Shown piece after piece: positions 32,439-42,163 of a stretch of DNA of 64,000 bases (positions are counted from its first letter, which is position 1; every line of letters starts with the position of its first letter). The position numbers and the translations under genes were made by a program. Under the pieces are notes generated by a model, which was given only the letters and a program-made list of their open reading frames with translations, ran no database searches and had not been told where the DNA came from. The DNA is from SABI01 sp028532915. Lineage in GTDB: Bacteria > Spirochaetota > Spirochaetia > Sphaerochaetales > Sphaerochaetaceae. The stretch spans positions 930,001-994,000 of the forward strand of contig OY781923.1 in the NCBI GenBank assembly GCA_963677225.1. Reading direction: 5' to 3'.

Positions 32439-34043
32439 CTATAGCTGATTCTTGCTTTGGGGGTCGAAGGCATCTCTCAGGCCGTCTCCCAGGAAGTTCA
32501 TTGCGAACAGGAAGATTGTCATCACGAGAGCGGGGAAGAAAAGCTTCCACGGATACAAAGTCATACCGGTCACTCCGTCACCCACCAGAGATCCCCATGA
32601 TGCAAAGGGTGCCTGGACACCGAGGCCTAAAAAGGAGAGGAAACTCTCTGTCATGATGAACGACGGGATTCTCAGAGTTGAGAAGACGATGATCACACTC
32701 AATGAGTTGGGCACGAGATGTTTAAAGATGATTCTTCTCGTCGGAGCTCCCATCGAACGTGCAGCTTCAATGAATTCCTGATTCTTTAGCGACATGATCT
32801 GTCCTCTGACCATACGGGAGACAGTGAGCCAGCTGATGATGGCGAGCGCGAAGAATAGGTTGAGGATGTTCCTTCCGAAGATCGCCATGGCGATGATGAC
32901 CAGAAGCATGTAGGGAAGTCCGTACATGATATCGACTATCCTCATGATGATGTAGTCCACCTTTCCTCCCAGATACCCTGCCAGAGCTCCAAGTATGATA
33001 CCGATGAGAACACTGGTGATCGTTCCGACGAACCCGATTGCGATCGAGACCTGCCCTCCGTAGATGATCCTGGAGAGCATGTCCCTTCCCTGGTAGTCTG
33101 TTCCCAGATAATATTGTCTTTCATGAACTTTTGACGCTTTGATGGTGGCGGAGATGGTCTCACTGATGGATATTTCCTCTTCAAGGGGGAACTCCATAGT
33201 TCCGTCCTCGGCAGCATCCTTGAGATTCCTCAGACCTACTGATCGGATAGCATTGTTAAGTTTGACCAGAACGTTGCTCCTGATGAGAGTGTTGAGTCTC
33301 GATTCGCTCATATCGTTGAATTCCTGATTCAGCAGAATCTCATACTCTTCGTCACTAAGGTCGGGTGTTCTCTCTTTAATCTCTCTTAACACCTGCTGTT
33401 CGATCTCTTTCATGTATTGAGTTTTCTGATCCTCTGCTGAAATATTTACCAGCTGAGCATAAGCCGCGAGGATTTCGTCCGTATCCAGCGAGGTGAGTTT
33501 GACTCTTTCCGAACCGCTGTCGGCTCTGTACCATACATCTTTCAGAGTGATCTGCAGCTCGGTTCTTATATCTTCTTCAAGTGAATCGATCCTTCTTTGT
33601 TCATATGAAGAAAGAGTGTAGGATCCTTCGGCAACCATGGCGTTACCTTTTTCGTACATGTAATCCCATACTTTGTTTACTTCATTCGAATCGATCCACT
33701 CCCACAGCATGTCGTCTTCTTCTTCGGTGAGTTCAAGATTTCCCTGTCTCCAGGCTTGTGTGTACAGATCTGCGAGTCTTTTTTCCATCAGTAGTTCACC
33801 CGCATTTTTTGTGAATGAAGGTGGAAGATGCTGGTGATCGAGAATAATCTCGTCATACGGATAGATGGGGAGGATGGGAGCAAGAACAGCCAGCAGAATA
33901 TAGATGATGACAACTACCAGACTGATGACGGCCATCTTGTTCTTTCTGAGTCTTCTCCATGCGTCTTTGGTAAGGCTGTTGCCTGCGATTTCCTGATTGA
34001 ATTCATTTATTGCTGTAGTATTTTTTTTCTTATTGAATATCAT
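32439..34043 (-). CDS. oppC: Oligopeptide ABC permease OppC with large extracytoplasmic insertion
   Basis: 534 residues, against about 300 for typical OppC. TM1 is at about 37-60. The permease core resumes at GTDYQGRD (314-321), followed by five more helices and the EAA loop (EAARSMGAPTRRIIFKHLVPNS). Between them lies an extra ~225-residue hydrophilic, Glu-rich, largely helical segment (about 80-305). Topology would place it outside the cytoplasmic membrane. The role is unknown; it could contact OppA or the cell wall. It follows oppB by 14 bases. The frame is intact, so this is an insertion and not a misassembled fusion. Confidence 0.92.
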   Translation of the reverse strand: MIFNKKKNTTAINEFNQEIAGNSLTKDAWRRLRKNKMAVISLVVVIIYILLAVLAPILPIYPYDEIILDHQHLPPSFTKNAGELLMEKRLADLYTQAWRQGNLELTEEEDDMLWEWIDSNEVNKVWDYMYEKGNAMVAEGSYTLSSYEQRRIDSLEEDIRTELQITLKDVWYRADSGSERVKLTSLDTDEILAAYAQLVNISAEDQKTQYMKEIEQQVLREIKERTPDLSDEEYEILLNQEFNDMSESRLNTLIRSNVLVKLNNAIRSVGLRNLKDAAEDGTMEFPLEEEISISETISATIKASKVHERQYYLGTDYQGRDMLSRIIYGGQVSIAIGFVGTITSVLIGIILGALAGYLGGKVDYIIMRIVDIMYGLPYMLLVIIAMAIFGRNILNLFFALAIISWLTVSRMVRGQIMSLKNQEFIEAARSMGAPTRRIIFKHLVPNSLSVIIVFSTLRIPSFIMTESFLSFLGLGVQAPFASWGSLVGDGVTGMTLYPWKLFFPALVMTIFLFAMNFLGDGLRDAFDPQSKNQL

Positions 34044-34057
34044 ATGTCGCTCCGCTC

Positions 34058-34987
34058 TTATTTGTAGGTGATTCTCGGGTCAAGCAGTGAGTATACTATG
34101 TCAACGATGAAATTCATGAAGACAAGAATCACTGAATAGACGATAACGACACCGACTATCAGGGTGTAATCCCTGTTGAAGGAGGACTGAACGAAAAATT
34201 TTCCGAGTCCGGGAACTCTGAAGACCTGTTCGACAACGACAGAACCGGTGATGATTCCGGCGAACGCAGGTCCCAGATAGCTGACGATGGGGAGCATGGC
34301 TCCTTTCATAGCATGTTTGAATAGAATAACCGATGATCTCATCCCTTTAGCCTTCGCAGTCCTGATATAGTCGCTGCGGAGAGTCTCGAGCATGCTCGAG
34401 CGGGTAAGTCGGGCGATAGTCCCGAAGTTTGAAGCCGAAAGAGTGACTGCGGGCAGGATTACCGTTATCCAGCCGTTATCTCCTGTGATCCAGCCGGAGG
34501 TGGGAAACCACCCTAATCTCATCGCAAAGATGTACTGAAGGATCGGTCCTATGACGAAAAGGGGTACCGAAATGCCGATTATGGCGAATGCCATTCCCAG
34601 ATAATCGACCCAGGTATTCTGCTTCACCGCCGCGAGCATTCCGCTCGATATGCCGAAAATGATCGAGATGGAAATTGCTATCACCCCCAGGATCATGGAA
34701 TTGGGGAGACTCTGAAAGATATAGAAATTGACATCATGATCTTTATACCGGTACGAAGGGCCTAAATCACCACGGAGTACATCGAACATGTATCTTCCAT
34801 ACTGAACAACCAGAGGGTCGTCAAAATGGTACTTTGCTTCGATGTTCTTCTTGATTACTTCAGGCAAAGCCCTCTCGCCATCGAAAGGGCCGCCCGGGGC
34901 AACTCTTACGATGAAAAAACTGATGGTAATGATTACCAAAAGAGTCGGGATTATTCCCAACAAACGTCTAATGACATATTTAGTCAT
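34058..34987 (-). CDS. oppB: Oligopeptide ABC permease OppB
   Basis: 309 residues and six membrane helices. The N-terminus is TKYVIRRLLGIIPTLLVI, typical of OppB/DppB, and the EAA motif is present as YIRTAKAKGMRSSVILFKHAMKGA. First gene of oppBCDF. Ribosome site GAGGTG lies 4 bases from the ATG. Upstream on the minus strand, TGG-TATACT and TATTAT elements 45-65 bases away are promoter candidates. Confidence 0.93.
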   Translation of the reverse strand: MTKYVIRRLLGIIPTLLVIITISFFIVRVAPGGPFDGERALPEVIKKNIEAKYHFDDPLVVQYGRYMFDVLRGDLGPSYRYKDHDVNFYIFQSLPNSMILGVIAISISIIFGISSGMLAAVKQNTWVDYLGMAFAIIGISVPLFVIGPILQYIFAMRLGWFPTSGWITGDNGWITVILPAVTLSASNFGTIARLTRSSMLETLRSDYIRTAKAKGMRSSVILFKHAMKGAMLPIVSYLGPAFAGIITGSVVVEQVFRVPGLGKFFVQSSFNRDYTLIVGVVIVYSVILVFMNFIVDIVYSLLDPRITYK

Positions 34988-35330
34988 TTATCACCTCACA
35001 CTTTATGCGGAAAAATTTGTATGTGTATAATACGTGCTGATAGTATACCAACTTGATATGTTATGCAAGGTAAACATCGCTTCCGATACACTTTATTCGT
35101 ATAGCCTAAATATAGTTATCTAGATTTTTTTGCTGATAATTCCAATATATGTAAAAAAGTACAATGGTTGAAAATGGATATGGAGCAAAAATCACAAAAA
35201 CCATCTATTTTGTTTTTTTTCATATCTTTATAGTATTGGGTAGAGTCTTGACAGGGGCAGTCAAGTTATCACAGACTTGCCCTTGCCTTCCGGTTGAATT
35301 CGGGGACATAAGATAGGAGTGAAGTCAGGT
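34988..35330. other. 343-bp intergenic region between oppB and rimO
   Basis: Divergent promoter region, AT-rich in its centre. On the minus side are the oppB promoter candidates. On the plus side are TATAGT (35229-35234), a TTGACA at 35248-35253 without a good partner -10, and an imperfect inverted repeat around GGGGCAGTCAAGT / ACTTGCCC at 35254-35282. No gene is seen. Confidence 0.4.
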
Positions 35331-36674
35331 ATGAATGGACATAAAGTATATGTAGAGAATCTCGGGTGTGCGAAAAATCAGGTGGATGCCGAGGTAATGG
35401 TCGCATCTCTGGCTGAAGACGGTTATGAACCGGTGGAGAATGCCGATGAAGCGACGTTGATAATAGTCAACACCTGCGGATTTATCGAGAGTGCACGGGC
35501 TGAGTCTATCGATGCGTTCTTTGAACTCAAGAATCAGTATCCCGACAAGAAGATACTGTTCACCGGATGTCTGGCACAGAGGTACTCACAGGAGCTTAAA
35601 AATGAGCTCACAGAGGCTGATGCCATCTTCGGCAACAGAGACCTTAAAGAGATAAACTCCGTTGTGAAAGCGGTCGAAGAGGGGAACCGTGTCGTTCTCA
35701 CTCCCGAGTATCCTGATGTGAAAAGCGATTACGATACGAGAGGTAAACTGTTCAACTATCCCGGATCCGCATATCTTAAGATCAGCGAGGGGTGCAACCA
35801 CCGCTGCAGATATTGTGCGATCCCTCTTATCAGAGGTGCTTTGCGTTCGCGTCCTGAAAAAGCAGTTCTCGAAGATGCAGCGCATCTTCTAGACAGCGGG
35901 GTGAAAGAGATCAACATCATAGCTCAGGATCTTGCAGCCTACGGAACCGACAGGGAAGGTAAAGAGAGTGCGTTCCTTCCTCTGCTCGAGAAGATAGCAT
36001 CGCTCGAAGGTGATTTCTCGATCCGTCTTTTGTACATCCATCCCGATGCCTTTCCTCTTGAACTGCTTGATCTGATGAAAAGATACCCGAAAATCATTCC
36101 CTATTTTGATATACCATTCCAGCATGCAGATACACGCGTTCTTTCGAAGATGGGAAGAACAGGAGACAAAAATACCTATCTGGCTCTCATCGATACAATC
36201 CGAACAGCTTTTCCCGAGGCGACGATCCGTTCGACTATCATGCTGGGGTTCACCGGTGAAGATGATCAGACCTTCACTACTCTCATGGAATTTCTCGAAG
36301 AGGCCCGCCTCGATTATGTCGGCACTTTCCTGTTCTCATTAGAAGAAGGTACTCCCGCCTTCGATGACTGCAGTATCCCAGAGTATGAGAAGAGAATCGA
36401 GTCTGCCCGCCGTTATAAGAGTGAGGTGGAAAAGCTTTGCGAGAGCATCACTGTCTCCAGATTGGAACAATATGTAGGGACCGAGATGGATGTTCTCATA
36501 GAAGAGCTGATTGACCAGGAAGACCTCGCGATAGGCCGCACACGTTTTCAGGCTCCCGAAGTGGACGGGCTGACAGTCGTGATGGGGCAGAATCTGGTTG
36601 CAGGGACCGTTGTGCGCTGCGGGATCACCAAGGTGAACGGTGTGGATCTGGAAGCTGTAGTAATCGAACAATAA
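35331..36674 (+). CDS. rimO: Ribosomal protein S12 methylthiotransferase
   Basis: 447 residues. The N-terminal methylthiotransferase domain holds three cluster Cys (NLGCAKNQ, NTCGF, TGCLAQ). The radical SAM core has CNHRCRYC (CxxxCxxC), and a TRAM-like domain is at the C-terminus. RimO adds a methylthio group to the conserved Asp of S12 (S12 D88 in E. coli). VYVENLGCAKNQVD is the RimO-type signature, as opposed to MiaB. I chose the ATG at 35331, with AGGAG 10 bases upstream; an in-frame GTG at 35319 overlaps that site. It is followed after 4 bases by the helicase gene. Confidence 0.93.
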   Translation: MNGHKVYVENLGCAKNQVDAEVMVASLAEDGYEPVENADEATLIIVNTCGFIESARAESIDAFFELKNQYPDKKILFTGCLAQRYSQELKNELTEADAIFGNRDLKEINSVVKAVEEGNRVVLTPEYPDVKSDYDTRGKLFNYPGSAYLKISEGCNHRCRYCAIPLIRGALRSRPEKAVLEDAAHLLDSGVKEINIIAQDLAAYGTDREGKESAFLPLLEKIASLEGDFSIRLLYIHPDAFPLELLDLMKRYPKIIPYFDIPFQHADTRVLSKMGRTGDKNTYLALIDTIRTAFPEATIRSTIMLGFTGEDDQTFTTLMEFLEEARLDYVGTFLFSLEEGTPAFDDCSIPEYEKRIESARRYKSEVEKLCESITVSRLEQYVGTEMDVLIEELIDQEDLAIGRTRFQAPEVDGLTVVMGQNLVAGTVVRCGITKVNGVDLEAVVIEQ

Positions 36675-36678
36675 GAAA

Positions 36679-38940
36679 ATGGTGTATGGCGTGAGTGATG
36701 TAGAAAGATATCTTGAACAGTTGAATGATAGACAGAAGGAAGCGGTCCTTGAAAATGAAAAGCCTCTGCTTGTGTTGGCCGGAGCCGGATCGGGAAAGAC
36801 GAGAGTCATCACGACGAAGATAGCATATGCGATCGAAGTACTGGGGATAGCCCCATGGCAGATTTTGGCTGTCACCTTCACCAACAAGGCCGCGAAGGAG
36901 ATGAGAGAAAGAGTCTCATCCATGGTTCCCGGTGTCGATACTTCTTCGATGCATATAAGGACATTCCATTCATTCGGAGCCTGGCTGCTGAGGGTCTACG
37001 GCAGAGAGATCGGGTTGTCACCCAATTTTGCGATCTATGATGATCAGGATTCTCTGTCTCTGCTGTCCGGCATCTTTCCCGACAGCAGAAAAGCCGAACT
37101 TTCTCCGGTGGCCAAGGCCATCTCGCTGGCAAAGGATATGATGCTCTTTCCCGACAGTCCCGACCTGGAGAAGGTGAGATGGGGGGATGATTTTCCGAGA
37201 CAGTATGAACAGTACCAAAAGAGGCTCAAAGAGGTAGGCAATGTAGATTTTGCCGATCTGATCACACGTTCGATAGAACTTCTCAACCCGAATCTCCCGG
37301 TAGTTTCCCATATTCACAACAGGTTCAGAATGATCCTTGTCGATGAGTATCAGGATTCGAATATCGCCCAGTTCGAGCTGCTGAAGGCTCTGGCGGGTCC
37401 GAACAGCTTTATCTGTGTCGTAGGTGATGACGATCAGAGCATCTACAGATTCAGAGGAGCGAAGGTGGAGCATATTCTGACCTTCCCCGACCAGTTCCCC
37501 CAAACGAAAATCGTCAAACTCGAACAGAACTACCGGTCAACCGAGGAGATCCTTTCGATCGCATCCTCGGTGATCGCCAACAACAGAGGAAGGCATCAGA
37601 AAGTGTTGTGGACGGCGAATCCCGGCGGTCCCAAACCGGCTCTGATCTATGTTGAAGACGAGAAAGCGGAAGCTTTACGGGTTGCAAGAGAGATTCAAAA
37701 AGATAAGAAATATCAGGGAACCGCAGTCATATACAGAACGAATGCACAATCTCTCAACTTCGAGACACTCTTTCAGAAGGAGAAAATCCCCTACAAGGTG
37801 ATAGGAGCTCTCCGTTTCTACGACAGAGAGGAGGTAAAAGATGCTCTTTCGCTTCTCTATCTTCTATTGAATCCGTTCGATGAAGTGCATTTCAAGCGGA
37901 TGATAAATAAACCTGCGAGAGGATTGGGCCCCTCTTCGGTCGATAAGATCCTTTCCGTGAGTGAGAGCAGTCAGACAGATTACCTCCATTCGATCTCGAT
38001 CGCATGCGAGAAAGGGCTGCTGAAAGGAAAGGCGGGTGAGAATGCCAAACGGTTTGCCCTCATTTTTCAGGAAGCCGCTGCGATGGGAAATAAGGAAAAC
38101 AGCGTCATCGTCGAATACCTGATAAGAGAATCGAATCTTTACGACCATTATAAGATGATGGACGAGAAGAACCATACCGACAAGCTAGCCAACCTCGGAC
38201 AGCTGATCGATGCGGTGAAAGATTATGATTCTTCAGCCGACGGACTTGTGGAATTTCTTGAATCTCTCACTCTTGATCCCACTACTCTTGGAGATTACGA
38301 CCCTTCTATGGAAGAAGGAGTATCTCTCATCACCATGCACAACACCAAAGGACTTGAATTCGATAGAGTCTTTGTCACAGGCCTCGAAGAGAATCTTTTC
38401 CCGTCCCGCTCGTGCGAGAGTGATGAGGATTTCGAAGAGGAACGGCGACTGTTCTATGTGGCTGTCACAAGAGCTAAAAGAGAACTGTTCATCACAAGCT
38501 GTCGAAAGAGGATGATCTGGGGGAAGACCAATTTCCAGCTTCCCTCCCGCTACATCAAGGAGATTCCCGACAGCCTGATAAGAATCGAAGGAAGGGCTTT
38601 TACCGACCGCCCGTTTGGAAGTGGTCAGTTCGACCGGGAACCTGGATACCACGGATTCGGATCGCTCGGAGAAAAACGGCGCGTGAAAAATCCTGTCGAC
38701 AGGTCGAATATCATCAAGAGCGTTCAAAGCTTTGCCGAGAAGAAGGAGAAGGCGATTCATACCGGAGATACCAGCTTCACCTCGGGCATGAATGTCCGTC
38801 ACCAGCAGTATGGAGACGGGAAGGTCGTACAGGTGAAAAATCTCAGGGGGAGGGAAATGGTCGAAGTTGAATTCTCGGGCGGAAAGAGATCTACGTTCTT
38901 CAGTTCGAGCGGTGTGCTGAAAATCATAAGTAACGACTAA
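36679..38940 (+). CDS. UvrD/PcrA/Rep-type DNA helicase
   Basis: 753 residues, single-chain superfamily 1A helicase. Motifs: Q motif LNDRQKEAV, Walker A LAGAGSGKTRV, motif Ia AVTFTNKAAKEM, Walker B LVDEYQDSN, motif III VGDDDQSIYRFRGA, motif IV QNYRS, motif V MHNTKGLEFD and motif VI YVAVTRAK. It has the C-terminal Tudor-like tail (GDGKVVQV...VEVEFSGGKR) of PcrA/UvrD. It is a 3'-5' helicase for repair and replication restart. It lies 4 bases after rimO and so is probably co-transcribed. The start could be this ATG or a GTG 12 bases later. It is distinct from the AddA helicase at 20-23 kb. Confidence 0.9.
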   Translation: MVYGVSDVERYLEQLNDRQKEAVLENEKPLLVLAGAGSGKTRVITTKIAYAIEVLGIAPWQILAVTFTNKAAKEMRERVSSMVPGVDTSSMHIRTFHSFGAWLLRVYGREIGLSPNFAIYDDQDSLSLLSGIFPDSRKAELSPVAKAISLAKDMMLFPDSPDLEKVRWGDDFPRQYEQYQKRLKEVGNVDFADLITRSIELLNPNLPVVSHIHNRFRMILVDEYQDSNIAQFELLKALAGPNSFICVVGDDDQSIYRFRGAKVEHILTFPDQFPQTKIVKLEQNYRSTEEILSIASSVIANNRGRHQKVLWTANPGGPKPALIYVEDEKAEALRVAREIQKDKKYQGTAVIYRTNAQSLNFETLFQKEKIPYKVIGALRFYDREEVKDALSLLYLLLNPFDEVHFKRMINKPARGLGPSSVDKILSVSESSQTDYLHSISIACEKGLLKGKAGENAKRFALIFQEAAAMGNKENSVIVEYLIRESNLYDHYKMMDEKNHTDKLANLGQLIDAVKDYDSSADGLVEFLESLTLDPTTLGDYDPSMEEGVSLITMHNTKGLEFDRVFVTGLEENLFPSRSCESDEDFEEERRLFYVAVTRAKRELFITSCRKRMIWGKTNFQLPSRYIKEIPDSLIRIEGRAFTDRPFGSGQFDREPGYHGFGSLGEKRRVKNPVDRSNIIKSVQSFAEKKEKAIHTGDTSFTSGMNVRHQQYGDGKVVQVKNLRGREMVEVEFSGGKRSTFFSSSGVLKIISND

Positions 38941-39217
38941 TTTCGGTTCAAAAGACTAGACAAAATGTACGATCTGATTATATTATCACCTTTGTACGAT
39001 TTTTTGAAATTTTCAGACAATCGTGTTGAGTATGAATTGATTGGTCAAACAGAGATTCATTTCAGATCAGGTGATGATGAGGTTTATACCGGAGTCTCAT
39101 CCCACGCCTTCCTTTCCCAGGGACTGTAAACGCCTGACGTCTGTGATGAACATCGTGTTGTGTCGCCGATTGAAATTATAATGCGAATAAGATCTATTTG
39201 CACATAGGGTTATGTAG

Positions 39218-39646
39218 ATGAAAACAATTTTTGTAAAACCGGCATCGATCGAGAAGAAATGGTATCTCATCGACGCAAAAGGAAAGGAACTGGGACGGGT
39301 TGCGGTCGCCGCGGCACGGATTCTTCGCGGAAAAAACAAACCAGAGTATGCACCTCATCAGGACATGGGTGATTTTGTCATTATTATCAACGCTGCCGAG
39401 GCAAATCTGACTGGTAACAAATTCAAAGACAAGAAATACTATCGTCACTCGAATTATCCGGGTGGATTGACCACCGAGTCTTATGCAGATGTAATCGTTC
39501 GCAAACCAACCTTTCCTATGGAACATGCGGTAAAAGGAATGCTTCCCAAGGGTCCTCTTGGAAACAAGCTGTTTACGAACATGAAAGTATATGCTGGAGA
39601 GAATCATCCGCATGTAGCACAACAACCGATCCTGGTTGAACTCTAA
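39218..39646 (+). CDS. rplM: 50S ribosomal protein L13
   Basis: 142 residues, full length, with the L13 core KWYLIDAKGKELGRVA and the C-terminal KGMLPKGPLGNKLF..MKVYAG..HPH. It binds 23S rRNA early in large-subunit assembly. A TATAAT at 39177-39182 gives a leader of about 28-35 bases with an AGGG ribosome site. It is paired with rpsI as in most bacteria, with a 15-base gap. Confidence 0.97.
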   Translation: MKTIFVKPASIEKKWYLIDAKGKELGRVAVAAARILRGKNKPEYAPHQDMGDFVIIINAAEANLTGNKFKDKKYYRHSNYPGGLTTESYADVIVRKPTFPMEHAVKGMLPKGPLGNKLFTNMKVYAGENHPHVAQQPILVEL

Positions 39647-39661
39647 GACGGGAGCACTAAC

Positions 39662-40078
39662 GTGGCAAAGAAAAAAATCGAGAAACAAAACGTAAACCTC
39701 GGACTCGGCACAGGCCGTCGTAAGACTGCTGTTGCGAGAGTCTATCTGAGAGAAGGTGAGGGCAAGATCACAATCAACGGAAGAAGCGTTGAAGAATATT
39801 TCGGAAACCCTCTTAATGTCTATATGGTAAAACAACCTCTGGATGTTACCGACAACACCAACAAATTCGATCTGGTCATCAACGTGACCGGCGGCGGTCC
39901 TACAGGACAGGCCGGTGCGTGCCGCCACGGTATCGCAAGAGCTCTTGTCGAACATGATGAGACAAACAGAGCTGTTCTGCATGCCAACGGATTCATGACC
40001 CGTGACTCGAGAATGGTCGAAAGAAAGAAATTCGGTCAGCCCGGAGCACGAAGAAAGTTCCAGTTCTCCAAACGTTAA
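39662..40078 (+). CDS. rpsI: 30S ribosomal protein S9
   Basis: 138 residues, GTG start with GGGAG upstream. The S9 signatures are present: GTGRRKTAVARV, ITINGR..EEYF, GGGPTGQAGA.RHGIARAL and the basic C-terminal tail GARRKFQFSKR that reaches the P-site tRNA. It is co-transcribed with rplM. Confidence 0.97.
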   Translation: MAKKKIEKQNVNLGLGTGRRKTAVARVYLREGEGKITINGRSVEEYFGNPLNVYMVKQPLDVTDNTNKFDLVINVTGGGPTGQAGACRHGIARALVEHDETNRAVLHANGFMTRDSRMVERKKFGQPGARRKFQFSKR

Positions 40079-40087
40079 ATTACTATT

Positions 40088-40693
40088 ATGGCATATGCCG
40101 TTATTGTACGAGGAGCCTCGCGTCTCAACTATACAGTTGAGGCGTCTGACGGTTCCTCTTTTTCTATTCCCGTCTCTCTGTGCAGATCTCTCGATCTACA
40201 TAAGGGTGACCAGTTCACCGAAGAAGAATACATACATCTGAAAAGAAAAGTCTTTCTCATCCTATCCAGGAAAAAAGCTGTCGAGCTTCTTGCCAGACGG
40301 GAGCATGGAGAATATGAGCTTCAAATCAAACTCCTTGAAAAAGGCTTCGACCGTCAGATTGTCGAAGAGACTCTATCTTCATTGAAAGAAGAGAATCTTC
40401 AAAGTGATTTCCGGTTCGCAGAATCACTCATCCGTTCCCGCCAGAGAAATAATCCTGAGGGTGTTCCTCTTCTCCGGTTGCGCCTCAGAGCCAAGCTAGT
40501 CGATTCTAAGGCTGCTGAAAGTGCAATAGCAAAGTGGATGGAAACAGATGACAATCGTTATCAGGCGGTCAAAAAGGCAATAGAGAGATACCTGAGAAGG
40601 CATAAGGATTCAGAAAGGATCGTCGAAGCACTGCAGAAGAAAGGGTTTACACGCACTGAGGTTCTTGAGGTTCTCGAAGATCTGAAACAATAA
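40088..40693 (+). CDS. recX: RecA regulator RecX
   Basis: 201 residues with the RecX helical-repeat pattern (ALxxLxxREHGEYELQIKLLEKGFD, RFAESLIRSR, LRLRAKL and KKGFTRTEVLEVLEDLK). It inhibits or modulates RecA filaments. Here it follows rpsI by 9 bases without a clear ribosome site, an unusual neighbour since recX often lies beside recA. A hairpin terminator follows immediately. Confidence 0.8.
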   Translation: MAYAVIVRGASRLNYTVEASDGSSFSIPVSLCRSLDLHKGDQFTEEEYIHLKRKVFLILSRKKAVELLARREHGEYELQIKLLEKGFDRQIVEETLSSLKEENLQSDFRFAESLIRSRQRNNPEGVPLLRLRLRAKLVDSKAAESAIAKWMETDDNRYQAVKKAIERYLRRHKDSERIVEALQKKGFTRTEVLEVLEDLKQ

Positions 40694-40727
40694 AAAAACA
40701 GCCGCCCGAAAGCAGCTGTTTATTATT
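40692..40727 (+). terminator. Hairpin terminator between recX and eno
   Basis: Stem AAACAGC (40696-40702) and GCTGTTT (40715-40721) with flanking A and T runs. It can serve both convergent genes. Confidence 0.6.
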
Positions 40728-40740
40728 GAAAGGTAATTCC

Positions 40741-42039
40741 TTAGTCGAGAACCTTGAAAGCATCCCTTCCTGCATAGACTGCGGTATCGCCGAGATAATC
40801 TTCGATTCTCATCAGCTGATTGTACTTGGCAAGTCTGTCCGAACGGCTCATTGAACCGGTCTTGATCTGACCTGTCTGCAGAGCTACAACGAGGTCGGCG
40901 ATGAAGTTGTCTTCAGTTTCACCCGAGCGGTGTGAGACAACAGCAGTGTAACCTGCCTTGTGTGCCATTTCGATCGCCTGGAAAGTCTCAGTGAGAGTTC
41001 CGATCTGGTTGACCTTGATCAGAATTGAGTTTGCGGTCTTCGATTTGATTCCGCGTTCGAGGCGTTTGGTGTTGGTAACGAAAAGGTCGTCACCGACGAG
41101 CTGTACTTTATCACCGATCGCATCTGTAAGGAGTTTCCAGCCTTCCCAGTCATCTTCAGCCATTCCGTCTTCGATGCTGATGATGGGATATTTTTCCGCC
41201 CATGATGTCCAAAGATCAACCATCTGCTGGCTGGAGAGTTTCTCTCCTGTCGTCCATTTGAGTTCGTATGTCTTTGTCTTCTCGTCATAGAGCTCGCTGG
41301 ATGCAGGGTCGAGAGCGATCATGAAATCTCCGTCTCTTCCAGCTTTGTAGCCGGCGTTCTTGATAGCTTCCATGATGACTTCGAGAGCTTCTTCGTTTGA
41401 CTGAAGGTCCGGTGCAAAACCGCCTTCGTCACCGACGCTTGTGTTGTATCCGCGGCCTTTGAGAACCGCTTTCAGATTGTGGAAGACCTCGGCGGTCATT
41501 CTCAATCCTTCGCGGAGAGAAGGTGCGCCGATCGGCATGACCATGAACTCCTGGAAGTCGACTTTGTTGTCTGAGTGAGCTCCTCCGTTAAGGATGTTAG
41601 CCATAGGTACCGGTAATACACATGCATGATATGCACCGAGGTATTTGAAAAGAGGAACACCGAGATAGTCTGCGGCAGCACGTGCGACGGCCATCGAAAC
41701 ACCTAAAATTGCGTTCGCGCCCAGTTTGCTTTTGTTCTCTGTTCCATCGAGAGCGAGCATCGCCTTGTCGATAGCAACCTGATCAAGAGCATCAAGGCCT
41801 TCAATCTCCGGAGCGATCAGTGTGTTAACATTGTCAACAGCCTTCAGAACTCCCTTTCCCAAATATCTTTTCTTGTCTCCATCACGTAGTTCGACAGCTT
41901 CGTGGACACCAGTCGATGCGCCTGAAGGAACTGCAGCACGGCCCATCGATCCATCTTCCAAGATCACATCGACTTCAACGGTAGGGTTACCACGTGAGTC
42001 GAGGATCTCTCTTGCTTCTACAAATTCAATGATACTCAT
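40741..42039 (-). CDS. eno: Enolase
   Basis: 432 residues, full length. Conserved sites: SGASTGVHEAVELRD near the N-terminus, metal and catalytic residues in VGDEGGFAP, SIEDGMAEDDW and VGDDLFVTN, and the SHRSGETED motif. It converts 2-phosphoglycerate to PEP in glycolysis. Ribosome site AGGAG lies upstream of the ATG. It has a strong promoter at 42070-42098. Confidence 0.98.
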   Translation of the reverse strand: MSIIEFVEAREILDSRGNPTVEVDVILEDGSMGRAAVPSGASTGVHEAVELRDGDKKRYLGKGVLKAVDNVNTLIAPEIEGLDALDQVAIDKAMLALDGTENKSKLGANAILGVSMAVARAAADYLGVPLFKYLGAYHACVLPVPMANILNGGAHSDNKVDFQEFMVMPIGAPSLREGLRMTAEVFHNLKAVLKGRGYNTSVGDEGGFAPDLQSNEEALEVIMEAIKNAGYKAGRDGDFMIALDPASSELYDEKTKTYELKWTTGEKLSSQQMVDLWTSWAEKYPIISIEDGMAEDDWEGWKLLTDAIGDKVQLVGDDLFVTNTKRLERGIKSKTANSILIKVNQIGTLTETFQAIEMAHKAGYTAVVSHRSGETEDNFIADLVVALQTGQIKTGSMSRSDRLAKYNQLMRIEDYLGDTAVYAGRDAFKVLD

Positions 42040-42069
42040 GAATATATCTCCTCATAACATTATGTTGAA

Positions 42070-42098
42070 AATATGGTAGTTTTCTCATCGATTGTCAA
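42070..42098 (-). promoter_or_regulatory. Promoter of eno
   Basis: Minus strand: perfect TTGACA (42098-42093), 17 bases, CATATT (42075-42070). Leader is about 25 bases with AGGAG. Confidence 0.7.
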
Positions 42099-42128
42099 GC
42101 TCGCAGCCGATTCTCTCTCACTATCCTA

Positions 42129-42156
42129 TTGCAAATCGGAGACAAATGGGTAGACT
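42129..42156 (+). promoter_or_regulatory. Promoter of GNAT gene, leaderless spacing
   Basis: TTGCAA (42129-42134), 16 bases, TAGACT (42151-42156). The ATG follows after 7 bases and no ribosome site is seen. Confidence 0.5.
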
Positions 42157-42163
42157 GTAGATT

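Noticed and set aside
39194..39982. 262-codon minus-strand open frame across rplM/rpsI
   Set aside because: It is antisense to ribosomal protein genes and shows no family features.
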